Below, one piece after another: positions 34,944-46,396 of a DNA stretch of 64,000 nucleotides (the stretch's first letter is position 1; each line of letters begins with the position of its first letter). The stretch is taken from positions 61,298,494-61,362,493 of the forward strand of contig NC_053045.1 of assembly GCF_003473485.1 (NCBI RefSeq). Reading direction: 5' to 3'. Origin of the DNA: Medicago truncatula (lineage: Eukaryota; Streptophyta; Magnoliopsida; Fabales; Fabaceae). The notes below the pieces were generated by a model. That model was not told the DNA's origin. It was given only the letters and a program-made list of their open reading frames with translations, and did not search any database. The translations under genes were made by a program, and so were the position numbers.

Positions 34944-35198
34944 TACTCCCTCCGGTCAAAAAACAAAATACACACATATTAAGAAAGTGGATTGACCACA
35001 TTTAAGTCATTATAAAAGTGATGTTTTTCCAATTTTACCCTTGTCCTGGAGTAGTAAAGACGTTAATGATGAAGTGGGTTTAATGAGGGTAAACTTCATA
35101 TTGCGGCATTTAATAGGTTCATTTTACTATACTTTTTCTTATATTTGAGAGCACCAATTTTATTTTTTTGTTTCTTACATTTGAGACCGGAGGGAGTA
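34944..35198. mobile_element. Stowaway MITE, 255 bp including TA target
   Basis: The left end is TACTCCCTCCGGTCAAAAAA and the right end is TTGAGACCGGAGGGAGTA. The two are inverted copies with TA on each side. This is the classic plant Stowaway terminus. Confidence 0.9.
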
Positions 35199-35830
35199 TT
35201 TATTATATTAATGCCATGAAATCCCTGTTTAATGTGTGTTCCATTATTTTTAAGCCCTATGAGACGATATGTTCTGCTATATTCTTCATCTGTATACTCC
35301 GTATCCCTAAATTTTCAAAGATGCAATGCTAATTTCCCGGTATGGATATTTCTACTTGTATATGCTCATGTTGGTCGCATGCCTTTTAGCTATACTCGAG
35401 TAGTGAGTTTACATGCGTTGATTTCTAGGAAATTGTTATAAACGTTCAAAATTCAAATAACCATCATCCACATGATGCGTATGAATGAAATTGGCCTTCT
35501 TTTTTTTCTTCATTTTTATTCAAAATGCAGATGCTGTTTTACTTTGACTTGTTTGTGTCTATTTCATAAAATATTTTGTGCACAATATAAACCATTCTCT
35601 TTGCTTAAGTCTTGCAATTTTCACTGCATATAGGTAATATCTTCTGGCGGCGGTTCAATCTTTGGGTAGCCTGAAGGCAGAAACAGTTGGTGGAAACTAA
35701 AGAAGCAAGATTGCAAGAGTTCCTCTTGTTTTTTTTGACACACTTGTTGTTTGTGTTGAATTAATGATGCCCTTTGCTACCTTCAACTCAATGTCCGTGT
35801 AATTTTTTTGTAACGTCAAATGTTATTAGG

Positions 35831-35909
35831 TTATGTTAGCTCAGTTGGTATGGATAATGCATAATATATGCAAGGTCCAGGGTTCGAATCCCGCCCACCA
35901 TCAAAAAAA
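35831..35909 (+). mobile_element. Short SINE or tRNA retropseudogene with poly(A)
   Basis: An A box (TTAGCTCAGTTGG) and B box (GGTTCGAATCC) are followed by CACCATC and a run of nine A. Near-identical flanks GTTATTAGG (35821-35829) and GTTAGTAGG suggest a 9-bp target duplication with one difference. The 5' and 3' ends do not form a good acceptor stem, so a functional tRNA is unlikely. Confidence 0.65.
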
Positions 35910-35939
35910 AAGTTAGTAGGGTTTGAACCTTCTGATTAG

Positions 35940-37469
35940 TACTCGTTCAGTGTTCCTCAACCCATCAATCGAGCTGACTGCTTGGGACCAATGTCCTATG
36001 TAATTGACATCAAACATGTTTTAGTTTTTGTTCAACTAAATACTCTCTACAAACAAACTCACCTTAACTTACCTCTTGTAAATTTTCTCTATACAAACAC
36101 GCCCATTTACAGTGAAAATCCCACTTTGATCGAAGTGGCCAGTTTTGGCGACAATAATACAAATAATAAATAAAATGAATAATACAAATAATAATAAATT
36201 ATGAAAAAAAAAAATGAATAATAAATAAAAGGGGTGTACTACACACTACATACATATACAGATATCCAACGATTAAATTGTTAGGCTATTTGAAAAAAGA
36301 AAGAAAAAAAACACTACATACACAGATATCCAACGTTGACACTTGCACTTGCCATTCTTTTATTTGTTAACAACTCAAGGACCACATTGATACCTCAGTT
36401 CCTAGGAAAGCAGGGACTGGTTTTCTCCTAACCAATTAACATAAGTGCTTATTGCAAATTGATAAATGATATTTGTACAACCACTTTTTAACAACTTTTG
36501 TAATAACCACCCTCTCTTCCATACTCACATGTGTTTTTATTCTCCTTCTTCTTCTTCTTTCTCTCTCCAATATTTTTGTCCAATCACAAGAAGAAGAAAA
36601 AGTGGTTGTCACCAAATTGTCTAATATTAATTTTACAAAAACCACTCCATCCAAATAATTGTTTATGAATGAACCTCAATCATGCAGATATACTATTTCT
36701 ATCTCTACCAAATCAAGGGATGCGCACTAAAATCTAAATCTATGGGCTGGTTTTGTTACACGGAATACTTTTATCAGAGTGATGCTTTTTTTAAGAGTTA
36801 TGAGGTGGTACTTAATGTCTTATTGGACATGATTAAAAAAATATTTAAACCATGAGCACCATTATCACTATTGTACAAAGAAAGAGAACAAGCATACATA
36901 TCATAAACCAAAATGTACCACGTAGATAGTCCAAGGGGTGAGTTAAAGAACACCAAACAAGTTATAAATAGTAGACATTTGATCCCTGAAAAAATCACTC
37001 TTCAAAAAATATTTAGCTTTGAGGAGGTGATAAGTCCATTCATATTGGTCACCAAACGCCATCTTTACTTGCAAAGCATGGCTAAGTTAAATGCCTGAAG
37101 ATTTCTGAACCTCATACCACTCGTGTCCTATGAAGCACTCACACAAACATGAACACTTAGTATGATACCAACACATATACGTTAATAATAATTTGAGAAA
37201 ATGAAAGTGATTATACATAACCACAATTGACAATGTTGTTTTGATAAAAAAGAAATAGATTCTTCCAAAAAAAAAATCCATTAAAATTAAACAATGTTCA
37301 ATAAAGCGACAAAGATCTATTAATACACTAATATGTACAAACATATTTGTATTCTGCTCAAACAAACTGACTTTCCAAATCCATTTTATTCATATGCCAC
37401 TAAACAAGTACTAGGCTACAGAGAATTTCAACAAAGGATTTGAAGAGAAATAAGAACAAAATGGCTTGA
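35940..37469. other. Intergenic DNA
   Basis: No gene was supported. It contains AT-rich stretches, a short repeated CACTACATACA-type word near 36244 and 36310, and a CT-rich block (36530-36580) that gives a leucine-rich ORF without an ATG start. Confidence 0.45.
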
Positions 37470-38591
37470 TTAATTAGTTGTGGTGGTAGTAGGTTTGTGA
37501 ATAACAAAAGCCATGGCTTGCATGTGTCGCTTGTTGTCAAATGCTAAGCATCTTATATATGCATTTGGATATGTCTTTTTGCATTCATTAATCTCATTAA
37601 GCACTTGTGAAGAGTCGTTACAACCAAACATTGGTAGCTTCCATAATGTCCAATATCTCCCATCATAGTATCCTGGCATCTGGCTATTTGCTCTATGAAT
37701 ACACCCAAACTTCCATTTCCAAACAATACAAGTTCCATGTTACTAACAAGATATACAATACTTAGAAAACAAAAGCATCAAATGGAAAAACAAAAATATC
37801 CACTTCATAGAATAAAATAATGTTATACAAAAGTTTTATTGGATCATGACATGCATATCGTTAGATTATTACCGTTTGTTTATATCGACTTATATGAGTT
37901 TATCTAATGACATAAACACTATAAGATTCTTTGAGAAATTTTATAAAAATAACTTATAGATTCTATGAAAATAATTTGACTTTATTTTAATTTTTGCTAT
38001 AAATGCTTAATTAAATTGTTTAGTCAAACATGGCCTTAAACCTTAATATATATCATATGAATCAATATCAAAGAGCTCTAGTATAGTAGTAGTATACCTT
38101 TTTTCTTTCTTTCTTTCTTTTAATAATAATAAAAAAAACTACCTTATGTGATAAACTAGACTTAGGTCGATCTAACCTCATCAAATTCAAGGCAAGGTGT
38201 CCATCTCTTCTTGAGCATGTAGTCAATCTCCTTTGCAATTGAGTCATCAGAAAGGGGTGGTAGATAGGAAAGTGTTTCAAATTTCTTATTATTGATGGGA
38301 TTCCATGTCTGTTTTAAGTTACAAAATTATATCACAAATCAAAGCATATTAGAAAAGAAAAGAAAAAGACCAACATGGGAGTACTAGTGCATATATAACC
38401 ATGCTATCATAATATATGGCTATTGTATAAGATTACTTAACCTTCATGCAGTGAATTTTAGAACCATTGGAGACAGTCTTCTTTTTCCATTCAATGGAAT
38501 AAGTAGCACTGGGCCAAAGACTTGATGAGTTGGACTTCAAGCCCACAAAGCCAGGCCCAGCAACTGGAGCTGCAAATGTTCCAGCAGACAT
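37470..38591 (-). CDS. RBCS: Divergent Rubisco small subunit (RbcS, 3 exons, 173 aa)
   Basis: Exons on the minus strand are 38591-38442, 38308-38177 and 37709-37470. The first encodes a ~48-residue plastid transit peptide rich in Ser, Ala and Gly, ending KIHCMK, where the mature chain begins. Exon 2 carries [13 protein letters not shown] and [10 protein letters not shown]. Exon 3 carries the RbcS signature [18 protein letters not shown]. The first intron falls just inside the mature chain, as in other plant RbcS genes. The product would join the L8S8 Rubisco in the chloroplast stroma. It is unusual: the loop before PGYYDGRYW is about one residue shorter than in the spinach protein and reads [11 protein letters not shown], and the C terminus ends in a Thr run. 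These traits suggest the non-mesophyll RbcS-T-type lineage. The exon 3 acceptor (GGAAG) is weak; the nearby TTAG would create a stop. Confidence 0.88.
37871..38037. repeat. MITE-like repeat (copy 2) in RbcS intron 2
   Basis: It starts near CCGTTTGTTTATATCGACTT and ends TTTAGTCAAACATGGCCTTA. The words resemble, in inverse orientation, those at 710-912. It lies inside the 467-bp intron 37710-38176. Confidence 0.5.
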
Positions 38592-38694
38592 TTTAATCAA
38601 ATAAATGTCTGATCTTTGAAGGAGGCAGAATAGTTAAGATGAAAGGAAGAAAGGAATAGGCTTAGGTGATCATGAATGATATGTTAAGTAAGTA

Positions 38695-38701
38695 ATTTAT
38701 A
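38695..38701 (-). promoter_or_regulatory. TATA box of the RbcS-like gene
   Basis: On the minus strand, TATAAAT lies about 105 bp before the start codon, a normal TATA-to-ATG distance with a short leader. I did not find a clear G-box/I-box pair next to it, but looked only by eye. Confidence 0.5.
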
Positions 38702-38709
38702 AGAAGACA

Positions 38710-40027
38710 GTGGGCACAATAAAATGGAGATTTTAATTAGGATACTATGCATTGTTTTTATCTATTGTCAAAACAGTTCAATAATTACCTTGTTATGTTA
38801 TTTTAATGCTGTGGCCCATCATTTACTTTAATTGATACCATGTACGGTACCTCTATTTTTAATTTTTAATAGGTAATTCAAAAAACCAAAAGTAACTAAT
38901 CTTGAAATCAAATTTTAAGTGTTATATTGGATTTTCACAACTATACAAATTTTTTATATCTGTGAAAATCCAAAATACTAATGTTGAAATTTGGACCATC
39001 CCACTTTGATGAACCATCATCGATGTATCTACGGCGTGAAATTATGGAACAGTTTTTGTATAAAGATCCTTAAATGGTTTTATGCTAGTAACATTTTTTG
39101 TAAACCATTAGAATGAAGGTAGTGCCCCGCGCCAATACCTGGTGCTGCGTGTGCATCCAAGTTGAAGAAGAAGTCGTAGTTTGAATAAAATATGCAAATG
39201 ATTCCTCCCAGTATTTTTCTTTTGGCCTTTCTGGTGAAGACAAGTTTGGCTGGGTGTATCACACTGTGGATGTTCCAAGTCCCAGTAACCTTTTACAATT
39301 CACTAAAACGTTGTTCTACTAGTAAGTCCTAAATATCAACAAGCTTTATACCCAAAGCTGTAGCTTTTTGCTGTTCATGATCATATCAACCTCTTAGATT
39401 TGCCCACCTCAAGCTAAAAAAGATATCAACCATGCATATATTATACTGCTCAATGGATGGTGGAAATGGGATCACGTCAAAATTAACCACGCTTCATTAT
39501 ATATGCGTATGTATGTATATGCTTCATTTAACAGTTTTTGTGACCCGCGTACATACACATAGAAAAGTCACCACATTTGGTTGGAGTCCAATCTTTGTCA
39601 TTTATACCATCAATTCTGGATTCTCTTTAACTGCATCACAGCTATAACTGTAAGGATTGTTAGATTTAAAGAGAAAAAATCTATCTCTTTAACCGATCAC
39701 GGCATTCCAAGTATTAACTTGTTCGTATATTAATGGACAAAATCCTTAATATTAAAGGGCATTATTGTCTACTTTGACCAAAACCATATATAATTCAGTT
39801 TAACATAAACCCTTGAATGTTATCTATATAAAGTTAACAATTTTAAATAGCAATTGTAAACTTAAGTAAATCTAAAATTCTTACATCATCAATATGAATG
39901 ACAATGTTGAAATTAATATTTTTGATAACTGTCTAAAAGAAGAATATCATAAATCTAAAGAATTAATTCATCACAACCCATGAGGGCTTCAAGCTTCATG
40001 GCTAGTAGTTGGACCGACAAAATAGGG
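38710..40027. other. Intergenic DNA between the RbcS-like and VIN3-like genes
   Basis: No gene was supported. A short hairpin (GGATTTTCACA and TGTGAAAATCC) lies at about 38930-38972. A less AT-rich stretch at 39119-39290 has a 60-codon minus-strand ORF with no recognisable domain. The last ~60 bp are probably 3' UTR of the VIN3-like gene. Confidence 0.45.
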
Positions 40028-43000
40028 TCAATGCCAAAGCTTCATGCAGAATCCTGCAGGCACTGATGATCTCTTGTTTGATACACATTCTGAGAAGGTG
40101 TCCACAAGTTGCTCTGCAAGAGAAGCGGAATCTTCAAGAAATGTATCTACATATATTTTCACAATCCTTATTTCTTGAGAGGTTGCTCTTAAGCTGTACC
40201 AAGTCAGAAATTTCTGCCTGAAGTTCTTTTCAATGTGTCCTTCACACTCTAACCTTCTAATCACCTTCACATAATACTCGAAATCCTGATCTGAGAAACT
40301 ATTAGCCTTGCAGCCCTCGTCTTGCCTTTCACTACTTCTCTTCTTGGATGTGCTTCCATCTCGAAGGACATTCCTTTTCCCGGATCCATTTTCTAGATCT
40401 TTGCCACTGAATTTGGATCTACCTTTTCTTCCCCGACCATCTTTAATTATCTCCAACTTGCAGGGAGTATTAGGCAATCCCCCTTTTGAGCTACCTACTA
40501 ACGGAACACATTCCCTTCCCGTTGGAACTGACCCATCCTCGGTGCTCATGTCCTCGGCTACTTGTTCCTCTTGTGAATGCTTGTTTTCAAGCTTTGGTAC
40601 ATCAGAACTAGCTATGATGGCAGTTGTTCCTACATCAGCTTGCTTGTCTGACAAGGAATCTGCATTGTTGGGGATTCCTACTCCACCCAAACCAGAACAG
40701 TTATTCGCATCATTAGATAGATTTCCAGGAGCAAGCTGGTCACTGTCCTTGTGATAAGAAGGATAATTATCTGATCGATTATCAGTCTGGTCGCTGTGAT
40801 TAGTTTCATCTTCTACTGATGACGGATTGGAAAGGCTGCTACCGTTGGTTACTGGGCTCTGACTTCTTTCCGTTGCTGAGCAATTTGGAACTTCATCTTC
40901 ACCATGCGCTGTCAAGACTTGAACCTCACACGCACACAACATCCTCGGATCATTGGAAACAAATTTGAATCTGTATTCTGTATCTGGAAGTAGACCCTCG
41001 ATGCCAAGTCTTCTATTTGGTAGGAGAATCGTGCAAGTCGGGTCCAATGGATAGTTCACATCATCAGCTTTGCGATGCCACACAGCATAACTAGCACTAT
41101 TTTCTCCAGAAGCATCTTCCGAACACAAAATAACAGTGAGGGATGTTGCAGTGACATCTTCAAACCTCACCATATTTGGTGCTAGTAAACTTGCATCTGA
41201 TAATGTAGACACAGACTGATCAATAATTACCTTATTCGAGATTGTAAACACAATGACAAAATGTCAATAAGCTAATAATTGTTCTATCCATCACAATATT
41301 ATAGTTAAGAAATTTAAATCAAATATAATTACATACACAAAAAGTTATCTTGGATGTAAAATATTTTGTGTTTTCCTGTCAATTCCATATGTCATTGTAG
41401 GTCCCAAAAGTTCATCAGCACTGTCAACTGTGATTAAGAGTTTTTCATTTTTGTACCACCACCAATTACCAGAAATTACATGTAAATTAGCCAAAATTAC
41501 TTATAGGTGAACATTCTAAAATATAAAACCCATTGTTACCAAATTAATTTCTCCTTGCACTAAAATATTTCTATACCATTATACCAATTACCATAAATAG
41601 AAGAAGTAAATTATTTGATTCCATAAAGGCAAGATCCTTTTTAAAAGAGTTGTTGGTCACCTTGAATGGTTGGATTGGGAGACAGAGGCGAGATCCTTTT
41701 GGAAAGCATTGAATCAAGTGATTCAAGAGCGACACCACAGAGTTTCTGAACTTCAGGTCCCGAAGAAAGCCTGTTCACAATCCCCCTACCAATCTTCAGT
41801 GGTGAGCCAGTCAGTGGACCCACTTCAGGTTCAAGTTTCTTCACTGCTTCATCAACAATTTCATAAAGTTCTCGATACATTTCAGTCCCTTGTAAAAGTT
41901 TTTGGCTTAAGGAGACACGGTAACATAGTATATCCACACGTCTGGCATCCTTTGCTACCATCAATTGTTTTCTCCAGCATCTATTACATTTAAGAAACAA
42001 GCATAGATGAGATTGTACATACCCAACACAATTTCCAAAAATCATCCTAAAATGATTATAGTGCATCCCATACATATCAAAGTAACAACTTTACAATCTT
42101 TTGATTGAACAAAAGCAATATTTTCTCCGCTGTATTGAGTAGAGTTCACTGATCACTAGAGCATAGCAATTCAAAAGAACATTCAACAATTTACAAATCT
42201 CTCTATTCCACAATGCTGATCATACGTAATATTAATCTTGAAATGGCAGACCTATGTAAGATTAAAGTAAATTATGTACTAAAAGATGCTACAATTATAT
42301 TTCCTACTGTATAGAACTTGAAAGCCCGAAACAAAAGAGGGAAGGATTAAAAAAGGAGAGATTGATTTTCAACTGGTCCATTAAGAAGGATAAGACTTTA
42401 GCAGGAAAAAGGAGAAGACTTTGGCATGGAAAAAATTCTAAAGTTATGAACGTATTTTGATGTATCTTGTAGACGACAAACGACTTGGTTGACTTAACTT
42501 GTTTCTTTAGAATGAAGAAAATTCTAAGCCTCGGTTGACTTATTTCAATACTTAATATCTATTTTGTATCTTGCAAGCAACATATAAATAGATATAATCA
42601 TCTTGAATCCTAATAATATCAATAATTTGCATTTACACAAAGTTTCCATTGTAGAAAACACTATAAGACCAAGACAAGACAGAAATATAGGGAAAAAGAA
42701 TAAAAAGAAGAATATAAAATTTACCCGAGTAAATCATTTACTTTCCCACAAGAGACACAGTAGAAGCCTCCATCATGTTTGGGGCGTTTGCCATCTTTGC
42801 CAATTCCAGAACCATCATGTTTTAAAGCACACTCAAGGTGGCATGACAAGCCGCAAGAAACACCAGGAAATGGAGCTTCAGAGCTGCATATTAACCACAG
42901 GCTAGGGTCTTTGTTGTCGTCATATTGATGACAAATACAACATGAACACCTTTTGCAAAATGCATCTCCTTGATTTAGCGTAGCCTTGCATGCTGAGTTT

Positions 43001-45135
43001 TTGCAGTATGAGGTATTATGATTCACATCGCCACTGTTATTGACAAAAACATTGTTTTCAGGAACAGCTAACCGAGATGGATTCTCAATTTTTCTCTGCC
43101 TTTTAGCAGGTTTCTGACCATTTTCAGGAAAAGAATGTGGTTCAGGGTCGGTGGCAATATCATGGCCACTTGATTTCTTTTCGGAAACAATTTTCAGAAG
43201 ATTTTCGATAATTTTCACCTTTGTCAGCCCAGTATACTTCCTTTCTTTTCCCATCTCAGCACACAATATTTGTAAAATCTCTTGACGGCTCCATGACTGT
43301 AGTATCTCAGATGCACCATCATGAGACGATTTAGATATTTCATATACAAGCTCTCTTTTTTCCTCCATACTCAATTTACTAAATTTAGAAGGATCAAGAG
43401 CAACTGCTAAGATCAAGGAAAAAGAAAACAAATATTAGCATATTATTATATAGATGAGAGCATTCCAATTTTAAAACTTCCAAGTGCTGAAGGAAACAAG
43501 ACTATTTCAACAAAGACTTCTGCTACAATTTGTACTCATGCTAGACATGTCATCATCAAGAAATTATACGCAGAAATAATGGATTTTATAGAAGAAACTA
43601 TAATGCATTTTTTAATGAACTAACATATTGATTGCATATAATATAACCAAGAAAACAAGAACAAGAAACATAACATATAAAACTGTAACTGGTTGAACTT
43701 GCATCACAAGGACATCCCAACCACTTGATGCAGAATGGAATCTAGGAATATTGGATAGCTCAGTGTAAACGCAATGGACTAATCAAGTCAGCCAATTAGG
43801 TAATTGGACTTAACTTCCTTTGACTTTTATAAGCACCTTCATGGACCTGCTTATTTAGTTGTTGGCACATCGCATATCAAATGATAAGCCTACTTCAATC
43901 AAGACTCCTTTTTTAATCAAAATGCATTAATAAAATATTGAACTGCCCGGCCCCTAAATGCAGTTCACACCAAAAGCTCGGGAATAAAAGGCTATATATA
44001 GCATAGATTTTAAGCCAAAAAAGGCAGAATCAGCAAAAGATAAATAAAATAAATTACAATTAAATCAAATAAAATAGTGAAACACCTCTCTCATTAAAGT
44101 TCATTCTTTTTTCTGAAGGAAAAAAAATCAAAGCTAATCAGAACCCAACATTCAGGAAGGACACGCATGGAAAACAAGGTTTTACACCGTTGTCGTGTTG
44201 TGATCCTTGTATTGCAGAAAATTGCGGTTAGATACAACTGATGCACCCAGAATTAATGCAATTGTGGACGCATAGACATAAAAAACCTTGACGTGTCATG
44301 CCTCGAAAAACCATGAGAAAGATGACATGGCAAATAAATCAATCCACAATTAAATCACGCGAGATATTAAAGCATAACACAGATAACGAATCCAACCCTT
44401 GTCGTGTAGCAGCCACATTTAACGCAATTTTGGACACGTAGATATAAAAAAAACCTTGACATGTCAAGCCTCAGAAAAACTCGAGAAGATGCCACAACAA
44501 ATAAATTAAACAACAAAGAAAATCGGTTTCTTGTCATAAAAAATAAATTGGTAAAAAAGCATAATGTTAAATCACACGAAATAGTAAAGCATAACACGGA
44601 TAACAAATCCAATCCTTGTCGTGTTGAGATCATTTTTATTGCGGAAAAGAGCAGTTAAATACATCAACCTCAAGTAACGCAATTGCGGACATGTAACGGA
44701 AAATTGCAGTTAAATACAAGTCATGCAAAATTACCGCAATATCATCGGAAGCGTTGACATGCAAAATCTTGATGATGAAGAGACCACAAAAAGTAAATCA
44801 ATCCACATAGAAATCAGATATGTCACAAATCACAATGCTAAATCATGATATCATATGGACCACGAAACTACAGAAAAATGAGGTACATGACCGATGGCAA
44901 TGCTAAAACATGATATGATAGAGATTAATCATCGTTAAATCACATGAGATTATAAAGCACAACAGAGATTATAACGAATCTAATCAATCATTGAGATAAT
45001 TGAATCACCTCAGTTTGAATATAACGAAGAAAGTGAGATATAAGAATACATGAAAAATTGAAGAAAATTAGAGAGATAAAATAAGCAAGTGATGGAAGCG
45101 TGTGTGTTACCTTGGGAAGACGAATCGGTAGCCAT
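40028..45135 (-). CDS. VIL2: VIN3-like Polycomb cofactor, VIL2/VEL1 type (4 coding exons, 731 aa)
   Basis: Exons on the minus strand are 45135-45111, 43406-42725, 41980-41661 and 41196-40028, all GT-AG and in phase. Residues 40-85 contain [26 protein letters not shown] basic patch lies at 110-114. Residues 143-229 form the Cys/His-rich atypical PHD finger ([30 protein letters not shown]). A fibronectin type III domain starts near residue 350 ([19 protein letters not shown]). The last ~80 residues form the VEL domain ([20 protein letters not shown]), ending in FCMKLWH. VIN3 family proteins polymerise through VEL and work with PRC2 to deposit H3K27me3 at targets such as flowering repressors. 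Length and ending fit VIL2/VEL1 better than VIN3 or VRN5. Orthology is inferred. Confidence 0.92.
43407..45110 (-). other. First intron of the VIN3-like gene, 1.7 kb, repeat-bearing
   Basis: The intron starts GTAACA and ends at a tandem acceptor TAGCAG. Its 5' half (44180-45000) is a degenerate tandem repeat. The 3' half is AT-rich and featureless. Confidence 0.8.
44180..45000. repeat. Degenerate tandem repeat with about 200-220-bp units in VIL2 intron 1
   Basis: AAGCATAACACRGATAAC followed by AATCCAA and CCTTGTCGTGT recurs near 44371 and 44589, and a decayed form lies near 44957. TTGACRTGTCAWGCCTC recurs near 44289 and 44457. TTGTCGTGTTGWGATC recurs near 44191 and 44617. A single inverted relative lies at 55190-55350. 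Confidence 0.65.
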
Positions 45136-45318
45136 AACTAAGAACGAGAATGAATGAATCACATCACATTATCAACAAAATTCATCGAACCTAAACAAAA
45201 GTTAAATAAATAAATCCAATCCACGTCATGAATCGCCGTATAAGGAAAGAAAATTAAGAGTGATTGATAGAGAAAGATTGAAATGACAATTACCTAAAAA
45301 AAAGATGCTTTCAATTGT

Positions 45319-45403
45319 TGAAGAAGAAGAAGAAGAAGAAAACGGAATCACTCAGTAACTGAAAAAAATGGTGACGCGCGCACACTCTCTCTCTCTCTCT
45401 CTC
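45319..45403. repeat. GAA and CT microsatellites in the VIL2 5' region
   Basis: A run of AGAAGAAGAAGAAGAA lies near 45321-45340 and (CT)n at 45385-45403, both 5' of the VIN3-like gene. Another GA run lies near 45500. A 5' UTR intron is possible, because a strand-appropriate AG/GTAATT site lies near 45294. Confidence 0.7.
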
Positions 45404-45539
45404 CTCTGTATGTGATAGAGGGAGATTCGAGGAGAAAGTTGTTGATGTACTTACTTTGCTTCTAGTCTAGAAAGAGAAAGCGTTTTAGATAGGTGGAAGG
45501 AGAGAGAGAGAGAGCGCTTTAATATCTCTCACAAATTTT

Positions 45540-46049
45540 TCGGCTCAATTTTTGTGACGCTTTCAACATCTACAATGTATCTAAAACTAAACGATGATAT
45601 GAACATTTCTTCATTGAATAAATCATGATGCGGCAAAATAGATAGCAAATAAAAGGTTGAAATAGCTTAAATAAGATGTAAAAAAAATTATTTTGAAGGA
45701 AATGTGTTTGAGTTGCATAGATATTAATATTATATGACAATTTAGGAACCACTTGAGGAGGAAGGCTAATAATACTCTCTTTTGAGGCTCACTATTTTAT
45801 TGAGTAAAATCAATATGTCCAATTACTTTATGTCGGTTCCATTTCCAATGTATATGCCCCACGTTAGTTTAAACCAATAAAATATAGCTATCATTTCACT
45901 TAAGATTGGTTATGGAATCAAATTTAGATTTTTCGCAAACTTGTGATAAGTGATTCTTTAGATAAATTGACAAATACAACTAAATTTACGACACAAGTGC
46001 AATGTGTTATGTTTAAACATGAGTAAACGTGTTTCAATTTAACAATATT
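45540..46049. other. AT-rich intergenic DNA
   Basis: No gene or defined element was seen. Confidence 0.45.
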
Positions 46050-46396
46050 GGTGTGCGTTTGATTTGTTAAAAAATGAAGGACAAGACATAATAACTTCAG
46101 CTGTTTAGTGTTTGATTTGCAAAACTGTTTCAGAGACAGGATAAACTGGAGGCAAGGAACATGACAAAAACTGAAATTTTTGTCCCTCACCAAACCACAG
46201 CACAACTTTTTTGTCCCACGTACAAGTTGTCTAAAACATCAAAATAGTATTTCGTCCCTCAAAAATCATACAAAACAAAAAATTATTCAATACCATAAAA
46301 ATTTGTTCTGTGTTGTTATGCCTTATGTTGTGATGTTCTGTTTTGTACTGATATGTTCTATCCAGTACTTACTCTTTTGCAAACCAAACACACACC
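46050..46396. mobile_element. Tourist-like MITE, 347 bp
   Basis: The left end GGTGTGCGTTTGATTTG and the right end, inverted, GGTGTGTGTTTGGTTTG match at 15 of 17 bases. Flanking triplets are ATT and TTA, so a TTA-type duplication is imperfect. The GG-TGTTTGG-type end suits the PIF/Harbinger-derived Tourist group. There is no coding capacity. Confidence 0.65.

Larger units (their letters stand above)
32123..35633 (+). other. Possible 3' UTR intron of SNRNP27 or plain downstream DNA
   Basis: Twenty-five bases after the stop, CCTAAG is followed by GTTTG. At 35632-35633 a pyrimidine-poor AG precedes a less AT-rich block (35634-35830) that looks transcribed. Joining them would give a 3.5-kb UTR intron containing the SINE-like, LTR-like and Stowaway pieces listed below. 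The alternative is that transcription ends before 32.6 kb. Only transcript data can decide. Confidence 0.3.

Noticed and set aside
35831-35909. Functional tRNA gene
   Set aside because: Both boxes fit, but the ends do not form an acceptor stem and a poly(A) tail with flanking repeats points to retroposition.
36473-36658. Plus-strand ORF with a hydrophobic leucine run resembling a signal peptide
   Set aside because: It begins at TTG, not ATG; the leucines come from a CTTCTT microsatellite; no family was recognised.
40308-40754. 148-codon plus-strand ORF
   Set aside because: It is antisense to exon 4 of the VIN3-like gene, whose frame is clearly the coding one.
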